Of a stretch of 64,000 bases of DNA, positions 32,190-41,784 are shown piece after piece (position 1 is the stretch's first letter; each line of letters starts with the position of its first letter). The stretch covers positions 62,001 through 126,000 of the forward strand of contig CAIVZZ010000003.1 in NCBI GenBank assembly GCA_903910555.1, given 5' to 3'. Below the pieces are notes generated by a model. That model was given only the letters and a program-made list of their open reading frames with translations, was not told the origin of the DNA and did not search any database. The translations under genes and the position numbers were made by a program. Source of the stretch: an uncultured Gemmatimonadota bacterium. GTDB lineage: Bacteria > Gemmatimonadota > Gemmatimonadetes > Gemmatimonadales > Gemmatimonadaceae.

Positions 32190-33457
32190 GTTTCCTCGCG
32201 CCACTTTGGCTGGCCGCCGCCGCGCTCGCCGCGCTTGGTGTTGTCGCGCTGCATTTGATCACAACGCAGCGGCCGCCCGCGTCGCCATTGCCCACAGCGC
32301 GGTTCGTGCCGCAGGGTGATGCACGCGCCTCGTCGCGCGCGGCGCGCCCGACGGATTTGTTGTTGCTGCTCTTGAGATGTATGGCGCTGCTGCTGCTCGG
32401 CACTGCATTCGCCGGACCGGTGACGCGCTCACGCGGCGCTTCGCTCGCGCGGGTGATCGTCGCGGATCGTTCGCGTGCGGCGCAGCGTGATGTGCGCGAC
32501 TCGGCCGTCGCACTCGCGCGTGCGGGTGATGCGGCGGTGCTCTTTGATTCTGCTGCAACGCTTGTCTCCGTCAGTCTTACGGACTCGCTCCGTGCGATCA
32601 CCAACGGCCGGAACCGGGGCTCGATTTCCGCGGCGCTGGTGGCTGCGCGTCGTGCGGCCCGCGATCTCGCGCGCAGCGCTGATTCGGTGGAGCTCGTTGT
32701 CGTGTCGCCGCTGACCGCGGATGAAGTCGACGCGGCGAGCGCGGGAATGTTTACGCAGTGGCCGGGGCGGGTGCGCCTGGTGCGTACGGCCGCGGTGCGA
32801 CCTGTGGCCGCTGCAGTGACACTCGTGAGCAACGACGCGGACGATGCGCTCCGCCCGGTGATTGCCGCTCTGAATGTGCCCACCGCTCAGGGTCAGGCGC
32901 CGACGCCGGCGCCGGTGCGCGTGCTGCGTGTCGAGTTGAATGGCGCAGATTCTGCAGCGGCGCGCGCCGGCACGGCGGTCGTGAGCTGGCCGCATATCGC
33001 CGCCGCGGGACGCGTCGCGGCTGAGGGACTGTGGGCCGGCAACGCAACGCTCGTCGCGCCGCTCGAACGCATCGATTATCCGGGGACGCTCGCAGGGAGC
33101 CGCATCGTCGCGCGGTGGGCCGACGGCAAACCCGCCGCCATCGAGTGGCCGCTCGGGGCCGGATGCATCCGTCGCATTGGCGTTGGTGTTCCCGAGGCGG
33201 GTGATGTCACGCTGCAGCCTGCATTCGGCGCAGTTGCGCGGGTTTTGCTCGCACCGTGTGAGGGCGCGAACACCGGGGCGGCGCTGTCGGATTCGATGGC
33301 GAAGTCTTTCGCGCGCGGCGGTCCTGCCGCGACGGCTGCGGCGCTGCGTTCGGCGGATGAGAGTGCGCCGCTGGCTCCATGGTTGTTTGGTGCGGCGCTG
33401 CTGTTGCTGCTCGGCGAGCTCGTGATGCGGCGCGACGCCGCTCCGGTGCACGCATGA
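32186..33457 (+). CDS. BatA-like membrane protein with N- and C-terminal helices
   Basis: 423 residues from GTG 32186. The N terminus FLAPLWLAAAALAALGVVALHLI plus a second helix near 54-72 is the usual double-helix BatA start. A vWA-like domain follows, with VIVADRSRAAQRD where a metal site would be; it is degraded. A last helix near 400-415 precedes a short basic end. The protein probably displays its central domain on one side of the inner membrane next to MoxR/DUF58. Confidence 0.78.
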   Translation: MSFLAPLWLAAAALAALGVVALHLITTQRPPASPLPTARFVPQGDARASSRAARPTDLLLLLLRCMALLLLGTAFAGPVTRSRGASLARVIVADRSRAAQRDVRDSAVALARAGDAAVLFDSAATLVSVSLTDSLRAITNGRNRGSISAALVAARRAARDLARSADSVELVVVSPLTADEVDAASAGMFTQWPGRVRLVRTAAVRPVAAAVTLVSNDADDALRPVIAALNVPTAQGQAPTPAPVRVLRVELNGADSAAARAGTAVVSWPHIAAAGRVAAEGLWAGNATLVAPLERIDYPGTLAGSRIVARWADGKPAAIEWPLGAGCIRRIGVGVPEAGDVTLQPAFGAVARVLLAPCEGANTGAALSDSMAKSFARGGPAATAAALRSADESAPLAPWLFGAALLLLLGELVMRRDAAPVHA

Positions 33458-35526
33458 CGACACTCGAACGCGTCGAGCGCGCGAGGCGCACGCTGCGCGC
33501 GGCGGCGATCGGTGCGGCCGTGCTGCGAGGTGCGGCAGTTGCGCTCGCGGTGCTGCTGCTCGCTGCGACGGTCGACGCGTTCGTTTCGCTTCCAACGGGT
33601 GCGCGGCAGGCGGTGCCGGTGCTGGCGCTGATTGCGGCGATCGTGGTATTTGCGCGGCGGTGGCGGCGCGCAGCGGTTCGCGCCGATGCAGGGAGCGCGG
33701 CGCTCTGGATCGAGGCGAGGTTTCCGTCGCTGCGCTACGCGCTGGTGACCGCTGTCGACCCGCGGTACGCAGGCCGAGTGCCGGAGATCGAGCGCGTTGC
33801 GGCGGAGGTTGAGTTCGAGCCCGCAGTCATCAAGGCGGCGCGGCGCGCGCTGACCGGTCCGACGATTGCGGTCGCGGTGTTTGCAGTTCTGTTGCTGCTG
33901 CTTCCGAGCGGCGCGATTGCCCGCGTCGTTCGGCCTGCGGCGGGCGACGCGCTGAGCCGCGCCCGCGGGGGCTCGCATGTGAATCCGCTCGCCACGGTTG
34001 TTGTGCGCGTGTCGCCGCCGGCGTATGCGGGGCTGCGTGACGAATCGCTGGACAATCCCGCGTCAGTCCGCGCGCTGGTCGGCAGTTCGATCACGATCGA
34101 AGGAGTAGTCGGCGATGGCGCAGTCGTTGCAACGCTTGGGACGACTGCACCAGCATCAGGCGAAGCACACACCAACGCCGTGTCGACAGCCGATCGCTGG
34201 CATCTCGCGCTGACCATGCCAGCCACGCCGACCGCAGTGCGGCTGCGCGCCGCATCGCACGAGCGATTGCTCCTGCTGGAGCCCGCGCCGGATTCGGCGC
34301 CCGTGGTGCTGCTCACGTTGCCCGGCCGCGATTCCATTCTGCGCAAACCAACAGGAACGATCCGTCTCGCAGCGACAGCGAGCGATGATTATGGTCTCGC
34401 GTCTGGAGCATTCGAATTGATTGTCAGCTCCGGCAGCGGCGAGAACTTCACATTTAAATCGCGCACGCTCGGCGCCGTGACATTTACTTCGCGCACCGGC
34501 GAGCTGGCCGCGACGCTCTCACTCGACTCGATCGGACTGCAGCCCGGCGACATGCTGCATCTTCGCGCTGTGGTGCGCGACCGGAACAATGTCAGCGGGC
34601 CGGGCGTCGGGACGTCCGACACGCGCACGCTTCGCATCGCGCGCTCCGATGAATACGACTCTGTCGCCGTTGATCCTGCGCCGCCGCCTGAAGCTGAGAA
34701 AAATGCGCTGAGCCAGCGCATGATCCTGATGATGGCGCAGGCGCTCGAGAAGAAGCGGTCGAAAATTTCGCATGCGCAGTTCGTCAGCGAGTCGCGCGCG
34801 ATTGCCGTCGATCAAACGCGCCTCAGAAAACGCGTGGGTGAAATAGTTTTCACGCGACTCGGCGAAGACACCGGCGAAGAGGGCGATGCCGCGGACAAGC
34901 GGCTCGATCGGCCGGTCAATGCCGACTCCGTGCTCGCCGCGGCAGATCGTCTCGCAAGCGCCCCGGTCGGAACCGCGCTTGAGGGAAATGAAGACGAAAC
35001 GCCGCTCGTCGCGACCAACCGTCCGTTGCTCGAGGCGTACAACGCGATGTGGAGCGCGTCCGGCGAACTCGAGATAGGCGAGCCGGGGAAGGCGATTCCA
35101 TTTATGAAAAAGGCGCTCGATGCGCTGCAAGCGGCGCGATCGGCTGAACGCATTTATTTGCGGGGCAAGACGCGTGCGGTGGTGGTGGATATCGACCGCG
35201 TGCGGCTGCAGGGGAAAGACAAAGGCTCCGCGTCGGCGCGCACTCCGCGCCAGCCGGCGGACCCGGCGCGCGATCAACGTGTCGCCCGCTTTGATGCGGC
35301 GTTGCTTTTGACGCGCACCGCACCGTCGGCCGCGGTCGATTCGTTGTTGTTGCTCCGGCTCGACCTGCTCGACCGTGATGCGGGCGCGGCGCGCGCGATC
35401 GAGACCGCTGCCAACGCATTGCGCGGTGGGAAAGACGCCACCGACGCATTGATCCGCGCGAGGCGCGCGCTCGCCGCGGTTCCGTCGACACCGATTGCGC
35501 TCACAGCATGGGGTTCGCCGCCATGA
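33454..35526 (+). CDS. Large DUF4175-like membrane protein
   Basis: 690 residues from ATG 33454 (ATGA overlap). Two hydrophobic segments near 20-40 and 46-65, a third at about 133-150 (IAVAVFAVLLLLLPSG), then a long exported part with an Ig-like beta region (LATVVVRVSPPAYAGL and onward) and a C-terminal helical, Arg/Asp-rich half. This layout resembles DUF4175 proteins found beside DUF58 and DUF4159 genes. Function unknown. Its stop lies in a run of 11-bp tandem repeats. Confidence 0.72.
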   Translation: MTTLERVERARRTLRAAAIGAAVLRGAAVALAVLLLAATVDAFVSLPTGARQAVPVLALIAAIVVFARRWRRAAVRADAGSAALWIEARFPSLRYALVTAVDPRYAGRVPEIERVAAEVEFEPAVIKAARRALTGPTIAVAVFAVLLLLLPSGAIARVVRPAAGDALSRARGGSHVNPLATVVVRVSPPAYAGLRDESLDNPASVRALVGSSITIEGVVGDGAVVATLGTTAPASGEAHTNAVSTADRWHLALTMPATPTAVRLRAASHERLLLLEPAPDSAPVVLLTLPGRDSILRKPTGTIRLAATASDDYGLASGAFELIVSSGSGENFTFKSRTLGAVTFTSRTGELAATLSLDSIGLQPGDMLHLRAVVRDRNNVSGPGVGTSDTRTLRIARSDEYDSVAVDPAPPPEAEKNALSQRMILMMAQALEKKRSKISHAQFVSESRAIAVDQTRLRKRVGEIVFTRLGEDTGEEGDAADKRLDRPVNADSVLAAADRLASAPVGTALEGNEDETPLVATNRPLLEAYNAMWSASGELEIGEPGKAIPFMKKALDALQAARSAERIYLRGKTRAVVVDIDRVRLQGKDKGSASARTPRQPADPARDQRVARFDAALLLTRTAPSAAVDSLLLLRLDLLDRDAGAARAIETAANALRGGKDATDALIRARRALAAVPSTPIALTAWGSPP

Positions 35527-35553
35527 GACAGCCATGAGACAGCCATGAGGCAG
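35521..35553. repeat. Three 11-bp tandem repeats at a gene junction
   Basis: Units ccatgagacag, ccatgagacag and ccatgaggcag run back to back from 35521, and a partial fourth (tcatgag) contains the next start codon. Each unit has an ATGA, the first of which holds the TGA of the upstream gene. Because 11 is not a multiple of three, each ATG is in a different frame; changes in copy number would alter spacing but not the two coding frames. Confidence 0.6.
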
Positions 35554-35555
35554 TC

Positions 35556-36167
35556 ATGAGCGATTTCATTTTCTGCACGGCACAGTACGATTCCGGCGAC
35601 TGGGATTCGGCGCCGCTCGTGCCGGCGAATCTCATCGATTCGATCGCGCGCTATACATCGATCAGTGTTGCGCCGACGGGAGTCACGGTGCCGCTCGGGT
35701 CGACGGAGCTGTTCAAATATCCGCTCGCGTACCTTACCGGCCATTTGCCGGTGCGCTTTTCGGAACTCGAGCGGCGCAACCTGCGCGAGTATTGCGATCG
35801 CGGCGGGATGCTGTTCGTCGATGATCACAATCACGATATCGACGGCGTGTTTCACAAGAGCGCGGTCGAAGAACTCACGCGCGCCGTGGGGCCGCTGAAA
35901 GAGCTGCCGAACACGCACGCGATCTATTCATCGTTCTTCAAATTCGAAGACGGGCCGCCGGCGACGACGCACGAACTGAACGGGTGGGGCGACAACCTCG
36001 TTCACAAACATTTGCTCGCCGCGATGCGCGGCGATCGCATCGCCGTGCTCTACAGCAGCAAGGACTACAGCTCCGAGTGGGGCTATCATCCCGACAACAA
36101 GCGATTTCTGTCGGTCGACAATACAAAGTTCGGCGTCAACATCGTGGTGTATGCGCTCACCGGCTGA
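35556..36167 (+). CDS. DUF4159 domain protein
   Basis: 203 residues from ATG 35556. It fits DUF4159: FIFCTAQYDSGDWDS start, VPLGSTELFKYPLAYLTGH, YCDRGGMLFVDDHNHD and the closing KFGVNIVVYALTG. The fold resembles class I glutamine amidotransferases, but no catalytic Cys is visible, so it is probably a binding module. It has no signal peptide, unlike many DUF4159 proteins. It overlaps the next frame by up to 17 bases. Confidence 0.85.
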   Translation: MSDFIFCTAQYDSGDWDSAPLVPANLIDSIARYTSISVAPTGVTVPLGSTELFKYPLAYLTGHLPVRFSELERRNLREYCDRGGMLFVDDHNHDIDGVFHKSAVEELTRAVGPLKELPNTHAIYSSFFKFEDGPPATTHELNGWGDNLVHKHLLAAMRGDRIAVLYSSKDYSSEWGYHPDNKRFLSVDNTKFGVNIVVYALTG

Positions 36168-37473
36168 TGCGGTGATCACGAGGAGCGTTGTGATCGGGCG
36201 CGCTTCGCGCGCCGGTTTCATAGAGCGGGCGCTGCGCGCGGCATCGCTCGCGCTCGTCGCGTTTGCGATCTGGCGCGTGGTCGGCGCCGGTGCCGCGGGC
36301 GGAACGCTGCGCGTGCGATCGTCCTCCCTCGCACACGACGTGCGTTCGCTCGAGTCTGCGCGCGACGCCGCGCTCCATGTGGATGTCGACGCGATGCCGT
36401 CGCCTGAGGATCGCGATGCGCTGGCCGCCGTGGCCCACGCGGGCACGCGTGTCACCTGGAGTGCCGCGACGATTCCGCCGCTCGCGGCGGTCGCAGTTCG
36501 CTCGCGCGAACCCGGTGGCCCGGTGCGCATTTCAGTCGCCTCGACCGAAAAGGTCGCGGTCTCGGACGGGCTCGCCGCGCTGGATTCCGTGACCGCCGCG
36601 GGCGCCGCGCAGGGCGCGTCGCTCAGCGTCGGAGCGCCTTCGGGAGCGGTTGCTGCAGGGTCGGGTGCCGCGCGCACGCCAATCGGAATTCCAGCCGGCG
36701 TCGCCCTTCATCCCGTGCTCTTGATCGGCCACGCAGGGTGGGAGGCAAAATTTGCCGCCGCGGCGCTCGAAGAGCAGGGATGGAACGTAGACGAGCGCGT
36801 GTTCGTCGCCCCGACCGCTGACGTCACGCAGGGCGCGATCGGCGTGATCGATACGGCGCACTTCTCAGCGATCGTCGCGCTGGATACCACGCTCGGCGCT
36901 GTCGGTCCATCGATCGTGCGCTTTGTTCGCGAGGGCGGCGGCCTGCTGCTGCTTGCCGACGCTGCCAACGCGCCGTCTATTCGCGCGATCGCGCCCGCTC
37001 GCGCGGGTACAAAGAAAACCGCCGCCCTCCACGCGTTCGATTCCGCCGATCCGGTGAATGCAATGCCGGTCTATCCGCTCGAGTCACCGCGCGGTGACAT
37101 TGTGCGGCTTACAACGCGGGGCGCGACGCTGACGTCCGCCGCCCGTCGCGAGGGCGCGGGTCGCGTATTGCAAATCGGATTCGACGAAACGTGGCGGTGG
37201 CGCATGCAGGGCGGCACGGATGCTGCTGCGGCGCATCGCGCATGGTGGTCGCGCATGGTCGGGAGCATTGCTGCCACGCCGATTCCGGCCGTCGACGAGG
37301 CGCAATCGGCAGAAGGTGCACCGCTCGCCAGGTTGATCGGCGCACTCGGCCCCGCCACGACGGTTGAACCCTCAGCCTCGGAGCCGCGACGTCTGCCGGC
37401 GTGGCTCTTCCCGCTGCTGATAATTTGTTTGCTCGCAGAATGGGGTTCACGCCGCTGGCGGGGAGCACAATGA
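36151..37473 (+). CDS. Amidotransferase-fold membrane protein, unknown function
   Basis: Up to 440 residues. One helix near 27-46 (AASLALVAFAIWRVVG), a central region resembling an amidotransferase-like fold (VLLIGHAGWEAKFAAAALEE ... FVREGGGLLLLADAAN), and a C-terminal helix LPAWLFPLLIICLLAEWG followed by RRWRG. The ATG at 36151 overlaps the upstream gene by 17 bases; a GTG at 36190 with aggag four bases before is an alternative and keeps the first helix. The architecture mirrors BatA-type proteins. The stop overlaps the next start (ATGA). Confidence 0.7.
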   Translation: MRSPADAVITRSVVIGRASRAGFIERALRAASLALVAFAIWRVVGAGAAGGTLRVRSSSLAHDVRSLESARDAALHVDVDAMPSPEDRDALAAVAHAGTRVTWSAATIPPLAAVAVRSREPGGPVRISVASTEKVAVSDGLAALDSVTAAGAAQGASLSVGAPSGAVAAGSGAARTPIGIPAGVALHPVLLIGHAGWEAKFAAAALEEQGWNVDERVFVAPTADVTQGAIGVIDTAHFSAIVALDTTLGAVGPSIVRFVREGGGLLLLADAANAPSIRAIAPARAGTKKTAALHAFDSADPVNAMPVYPLESPRGDIVRLTTRGATLTSAARREGAGRVLQIGFDETWRWRMQGGTDAAAAHRAWWSRMVGSIAATPIPAVDEAQSAEGAPLARLIGALGPATTVEPSASEPRRLPAWLFPLLIICLLAEWGSRRWRGAQ

Positions 37474-38405
37474 AGAAAAAGGCGGTTGCGTTCATTTCAC
37501 ACGCCGATTGCGGGCGCCATGACACGGGGTGGCAGCATCCGGAGCATGTCGGCCGCCTGCGCGCGATTCCGCGTGCGCTGCGAAACGACTTCGAACTGTA
37601 CGAGGCGCTCGATCATCTCGAAGGGCGGCATGCAAACGCCGATGAGATCGCGCTTGCCCATGGCGCGAAATACATCGAGAGCGTGCGCGCGATGGCGGAG
37701 CAGGGCGGCGGAAAGTTTGATGCTGATACCGTCGCGAGCCCGGGATCGTGGGACGCGGCCACCGCGGGCGCTGGATGTGTTTTGGACGCGGTCGATCTTG
37801 CGCTCGCCGGCGACACGAAGCGCAGTTTTTGCGCGGTGCGGCCGCCGGGCCATCACGCGCTGCGCGATTCGGCGATGGGATTTTGCCTCTTTGGCAATGT
37901 CGCGATCGCCGCGCATTACGCGCGCCGCACGAAAAATCTCGATCGGATTTTGATCGTCGACTGGGATGTTCATCACGGCAACGGAACGCAGGCGCTCGTG
38001 GAGAACGATCCGAATATTCGATTCGTCTCGATGCACCAGTGGCCGTGGTATCCCGGCACCGGCGCGGCGGATGATCACGGGCCGAAGAAGAGTGTGTGGA
38101 ACGTGCCGTTGCCGCCGGCGCTGCCGCGCGAGAAGTACGTCGGCGATCTGCTCGCTGCGGTGGATGCGGCGGCGGATGGATTTACGCCGGATCTGGTGAT
38201 CATCTCGGCGGGATTTGATTCGCTTGCGGGCGATCCGCTCGGTGGGTTTACGATGGAAATGGATGATGTGACGCGGCTCACACGCGAAATGGTCTCGCGC
38301 GCTGAGCAGTGGTGCGGCGGGCGCCTGGTGAGCTCGCTGGAGGGGGGGTATGCGCCGGATCGTCTTGGCGAGGCGGCGGTGGTGCATATGCGGGCGCTGA
38401 TCTGA
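37470..38405 (+). CDS. Histone-deacetylase-family (acetoin-utilisation-like) amidohydrolase
   Basis: 311 residues. Catalytic features are complete: RPPGHHA (His pair), the zinc ligands in DWDVHHGNGT and AGFDSLAGDP, and the terminal Tyr in LEGGYAPD. Bacterial members deacetylate acetyl-lysine, acetylpolyamines or acetyl-CoA synthetase. The ATG overlaps the stop of the preceding gene, so it belongs to the MoxR operon or rides at its end. No target can be told from sequence. Confidence 0.92.
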   Translation: MKKKAVAFISHADCGRHDTGWQHPEHVGRLRAIPRALRNDFELYEALDHLEGRHANADEIALAHGAKYIESVRAMAEQGGGKFDADTVASPGSWDAATAGAGCVLDAVDLALAGDTKRSFCAVRPPGHHALRDSAMGFCLFGNVAIAAHYARRTKNLDRILIVDWDVHHGNGTQALVENDPNIRFVSMHQWPWYPGTGAADDHGPKKSVWNVPLPPALPREKYVGDLLAAVDAAADGFTPDLVIISAGFDSLAGDPLGGFTMEMDDVTRLTREMVSRAEQWCGGRLVSSLEGGYAPDRLGEAAVVHMRALI

Positions 38406-38470
38406 CCGAGTTGCTCGCAGCCCGTCATTACAGCTACTAACTTTCGGCTCCCTCCCGCTGGAGCAGTCTT

Positions 38471-39502
38471 CTGTTCTGTCCCGATTGCGGAACATGGAAT
38501 CGCAACGCGGCTCGCGACTGCACAAAGTGCGCCGCGCCGCTTCCGAAAATCCGCGTCGCAACGGAAGCTCCTGACGCGCTCATCACCGCGCTCCGGCAAG
38601 CAACGGGTAATCGCTACCGGATCCTCAGGCGCGTTGGGTCTGGCGGCATGGCGGATGTTTACGCGGCCGAACATGAACGGCTTGGCCGCCCGCTCGCCGT
38701 AAAGGTCGTCCATTCTCACCTCGCGCGGGACGAGGAAATGCGCACGCGTTTTCGCCGCGAGGCGGAGGCATCGAGCCGGCTCGTTCATCCGCTGATCTGC
38801 ACCCCGATTGACTACGGCGAGGTTGGCGAGGTTGTCTATCTCGTGATGCCCTTTCTCGGCGGCGGCTGTCTCGCTGACGATCTCATGCGCGATCGTACGA
38901 TCAGCGCGGAGCGCGCGGCGTTCATCGCGAGCCAGGTCAGCGGCGCGCTCGACTATGCGCACCGGCACGGCGTGATTCACCGCGATGTGAAACCGGACAA
39001 CGTGTTGTTCGACGATGACGGCAACGCGATGCTCACAGATTTTGGCATCGCGACCGCGCATTTTCACGGCCGCCTCACCGCGGGCGGCCGCGCGATGGGA
39101 ACGCCGCACTACATGGCGCCCGAGCAGGCGATGGGGAAAATGCTCGACGGCCGGGCCGATCTGTATGCAGTCGGCGTGATGCTCTACGAATGTCTCGTGG
39201 GCTTTCCGCCGTTCGACGGGGCCGACGGATATTCGATCGGCTACAAACACGTGCATGAGGCGCCGGTCTCGCTGCACGATGTAGACTCGCGCATTCCGAA
39301 AATGCTCGCGGATATTGCCATGCGCTGTCTCTCGAAGGATCCGGCCGCCCGCTATCAAACGGGGCGTGAGCTTGCCGACGCGCTCCTCGTGTTTCTGCAC
39401 GACGCAAATGCGCGTTCGCCGGAACGCGTCCGCCTGACGAGTGCAGTGCCAGAGGAGTCTGCGTCGCCGGAGAACCAGGGAAACAAACCGACGGTCGCAT
39501 GA
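38471..39502 (+). CDS. Zinc-ribbon Ser/Thr protein kinase, probable CTG start
   Basis: Cytosolic Hanks-type kinase. An ATG at 38648 would cut off the glycine loop, but the frame continues upstream without a stop. It encodes a zinc ribbon (Cys3, Cys6, Cys17, Cys20; start FCPDCGTWN) and then VGSGGMADVY. The only plausible initiator is CTG 38471, with ggag at 38460-38463 seven bases upstream; no ATG, GTG or TTG lies in frame after the stop at 38438. AVKVV (Lys78), HRDVKPDN, DFGIA and MAPEQ are intact. 343 residues, no membrane helix. priA overlaps its end by four bases. Confidence 0.88.
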   Translation: MFCPDCGTWNRNAARDCTKCAAPLPKIRVATEAPDALITALRQATGNRYRILRRVGSGGMADVYAAEHERLGRPLAVKVVHSHLARDEEMRTRFRREAEASSRLVHPLICTPIDYGEVGEVVYLVMPFLGGGCLADDLMRDRTISAERAAFIASQVSGALDYAHRHGVIHRDVKPDNVLFDDDGNAMLTDFGIATAHFHGRLTAGGRAMGTPHYMAPEQAMGKMLDGRADLYAVGVMLYECLVGFPPFDGADGYSIGYKHVHEAPVSLHDVDSRIPKMLADIAMRCLSKDPAARYQTGRELADALLVFLHDANARSPERVRLTSAVPEESASPENQGNKPTVA

Positions 39503-41784
39503 CGTCGCGCCCCGCCGGGGAGCGCCGCCTCGTCGACGTCGCGCTGCCGCTCCCGCTCTTTCGAAATTTCACATATGCAGTGGAAAGCACGACGCGGCAT
39601 CCGCTCGTGCCCGGGTCGCGCGTCGTCGTGCCGGTGCGCGGCGGACGCGCGGTCGGTTACTGTCTTGGCGAGAGCGATGGCGTAGCGCTTGGCGATACGA
39701 AACCGAAAGTCGTAATCGATGTGCCCGATGCCGAACCGGCGTTCAGGCCCGACCTCCTCGCCGTGTGCCGCTGGATGTCGGACTACTACGTCGCGCCGCC
39801 GGGTCTCGTCCTGCGCGCCGCGCTGCCGGCGGCACTTGGGGCGTCGAAGCGCCCGGAGCCGCGTGTGAAGGCACGGCGGATGCTCGTGCTCGCGCGAGAG
39901 CTGCCGTCGCTGCTCGAGCGAGAGAAAACTTTTGCGAGATCTCCGCAGCAGCGCGCGGTGTATGAGCTCGTGGAATCGATGGGCGCGCGCGCATCGGTCG
40001 AGCAGATCGTCGCGACGCTCGCGTGCTCGCCCGCTGTGGTGAGCGGGCTCGTGAAGCGCGGACTCGCGGCGATCGAGATGGAGACTGTCGAGCGCGACCC
40101 ATTTATGGCGCGCGCGGCGCCGCCGGCGCAGCCGCACAATCCATCTGATGCTCAGCGAGATGCCATCGCGTCGCTGATTGCCGCGGAACCGGGTGAAGTC
40201 GCGCTGCTGCATGGCATCACCGGCAGCGGAAAGACGCTCGTGTATATCGAGCTTCTGAAGCACATCGTGCAGGTGCAGCGCCGCACCGCGATCGTGCTCG
40301 TGCCAGAAATCGCGCTGACACCGCAAGCGGTCGACCGGTTTCGTGCGGTGTTCGGACGGCAGGTGGCCGTGTTGCATTCCGGCCTCACCGACGGCGAGCG
40401 CTACGATGCGTGGCTCGCGCTGCGCAGCGGTGAGCGTCGCATTGCCGTTGGTGCGCGCTCTGCCGTATTTGCGCCGCTCCCGGATCTCGGTGCGATTGTT
40501 GTCGACGAAGAACACGAAGCGAGCTACAAGCAAGGCGAATCACCACGCTATCACGCGCGTGAAGTCGCAATCGTTCGCGCGCGCGAGGCCGGTGCCGTGT
40601 GCGTGCTCGGGAGCGCGACGCCGAGTCTTGAGAGCTGGGAAAATGCGCGCACCGGAAAGTACCGGCTGCTCTCACTGCCGGCGCGCGTTGGCGGAGGTGC
40701 GCTGCCGAAGGTCGATGTGGTCGACCTGCGCATAAACGCACGGGCGCCGCAGATGACCGCAGCCGAACGTCAGGTGCGCGGCGTGCTGAGTGAGCCGCTC
40801 GAGCGCGCGTTGGTCGATCGCCTCGCAAAGGGAGAACAGAGCATTCTGCTGCTGAATCGCCGCGGCTTTGCGTCGTTCGTGCAGTGCAGCGCATGTGAGT
40901 GGGTCGCGGCTTGCCCCGATTGCTCGATCTCGCTGACGCTGCATCGATCACCTGAACGTCTCGTCTGCCATTACTGCCGCCGCCAGGAAGCTCCCTCTGA
41001 CACGTGTCCGCAGTGCGGCGCGCTCACGCTGCGCCAGCGCGGACTCGGCACGCAGCAGGTGGAGAAGCTTCTGTCGGAGCAGCTTCCGTCAGCACGCATT
41101 GCGCGCATGGACGTCGACACGACGAGCGGGAAGTGGGCGCACGCCGACATTCTCGATCGCGTTGGCCGCGGTGAAGTAGACGTGCTGCTCGGCACGCAGA
41201 TGATTGCGAAAGGGCTCGATTTCCCCAACGTCACGCTGGTTGGCGTGATCGATGCCGACGTCGGAATCAACCTGCCGGATTTTCGCGCGTCGGAGCGTAC
41301 GTTCCAGCTCTTGAGTCAGGTCGCGGGCCGGGCCGGGCGTGGGCCGAAAGGCGGACTCGTGATCATCCAGACGCGCGTGCCCACACATCACGCGGTGCGC
41401 TGCGCGCTGACGCACGATTACGCGGGCTTTGTGGCCGAGGAAATGCCGGGCCGCGTGGATCCGCCGTACCCGCCGACCGTCCGTCTCGCCAACGTGGTCC
41501 TGAGCGGACAGGATCAAGCCGAGACCGTCGCTTTTGCGCTCGCGGCAGGGGAGTGGTTTGAGGCGGCTTTGACGCAGCCGGGCTACGAATCGGTCCAAAT
41601 GATCGGCCCGGCGCCGTGCCCCGTGGAGCGCATCAAACAACGGTGGCGCTGGCACTTACTGCTTCGCACAACCAAGCCAGGCCCGCTCACCCGGCTTGCC
41701 CGGCGGTTCCTCACCACGTTCGATGTTCCCTCTCGTGGTGACCTTCGTGTGACATTCGACAGGGATCCTGTAGTAATGCTGTGA
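39499..41784 (+). CDS. priA: Primosomal protein N' (replication restart helicase)
   Basis: Superfamily 2 helicase that reloads the replisome at stalled forks. The N-terminal DNA-binding region (1-190) starts RLVDVALPLPLFRNFTY. Walker A is GITGSGKT and Walker B DEEH. The zinc domain has the paired Cys in CSACEWVAACPDC and CHYCRRQEAPSDTCPQCG. The C-terminal motifs GTQMIAKGLDFPNVTLVGV and QVAGRAGRG complete it. 761 residues, full length. The ATG overlaps the kinase stop. Confidence 0.96.
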   Translation: MTSRPAGERRLVDVALPLPLFRNFTYAVESTTRHPLVPGSRVVVPVRGGRAVGYCLGESDGVALGDTKPKVVIDVPDAEPAFRPDLLAVCRWMSDYYVAPPGLVLRAALPAALGASKRPEPRVKARRMLVLARELPSLLEREKTFARSPQQRAVYELVESMGARASVEQIVATLACSPAVVSGLVKRGLAAIEMETVERDPFMARAAPPAQPHNPSDAQRDAIASLIAAEPGEVALLHGITGSGKTLVYIELLKHIVQVQRRTAIVLVPEIALTPQAVDRFRAVFGRQVAVLHSGLTDGERYDAWLALRSGERRIAVGARSAVFAPLPDLGAIVVDEEHEASYKQGESPRYHAREVAIVRAREAGAVCVLGSATPSLESWENARTGKYRLLSLPARVGGGALPKVDVVDLRINARAPQMTAAERQVRGVLSEPLERALVDRLAKGEQSILLLNRRGFASFVQCSACEWVAACPDCSISLTLHRSPERLVCHYCRRQEAPSDTCPQCGALTLRQRGLGTQQVEKLLSEQLPSARIARMDVDTTSGKWAHADILDRVGRGEVDVLLGTQMIAKGLDFPNVTLVGVIDADVGINLPDFRASERTFQLLSQVAGRAGRGPKGGLVIIQTRVPTHHAVRCALTHDYAGFVAEEMPGRVDPPYPPTVRLANVVLSGQDQAETVAFALAAGEWFEAALTQPGYESVQMIGPAPCPVERIKQRWRWHLLLRTTKPGPLTRLARRFLTTFDVPSRGDLRVTFDRDPVVML

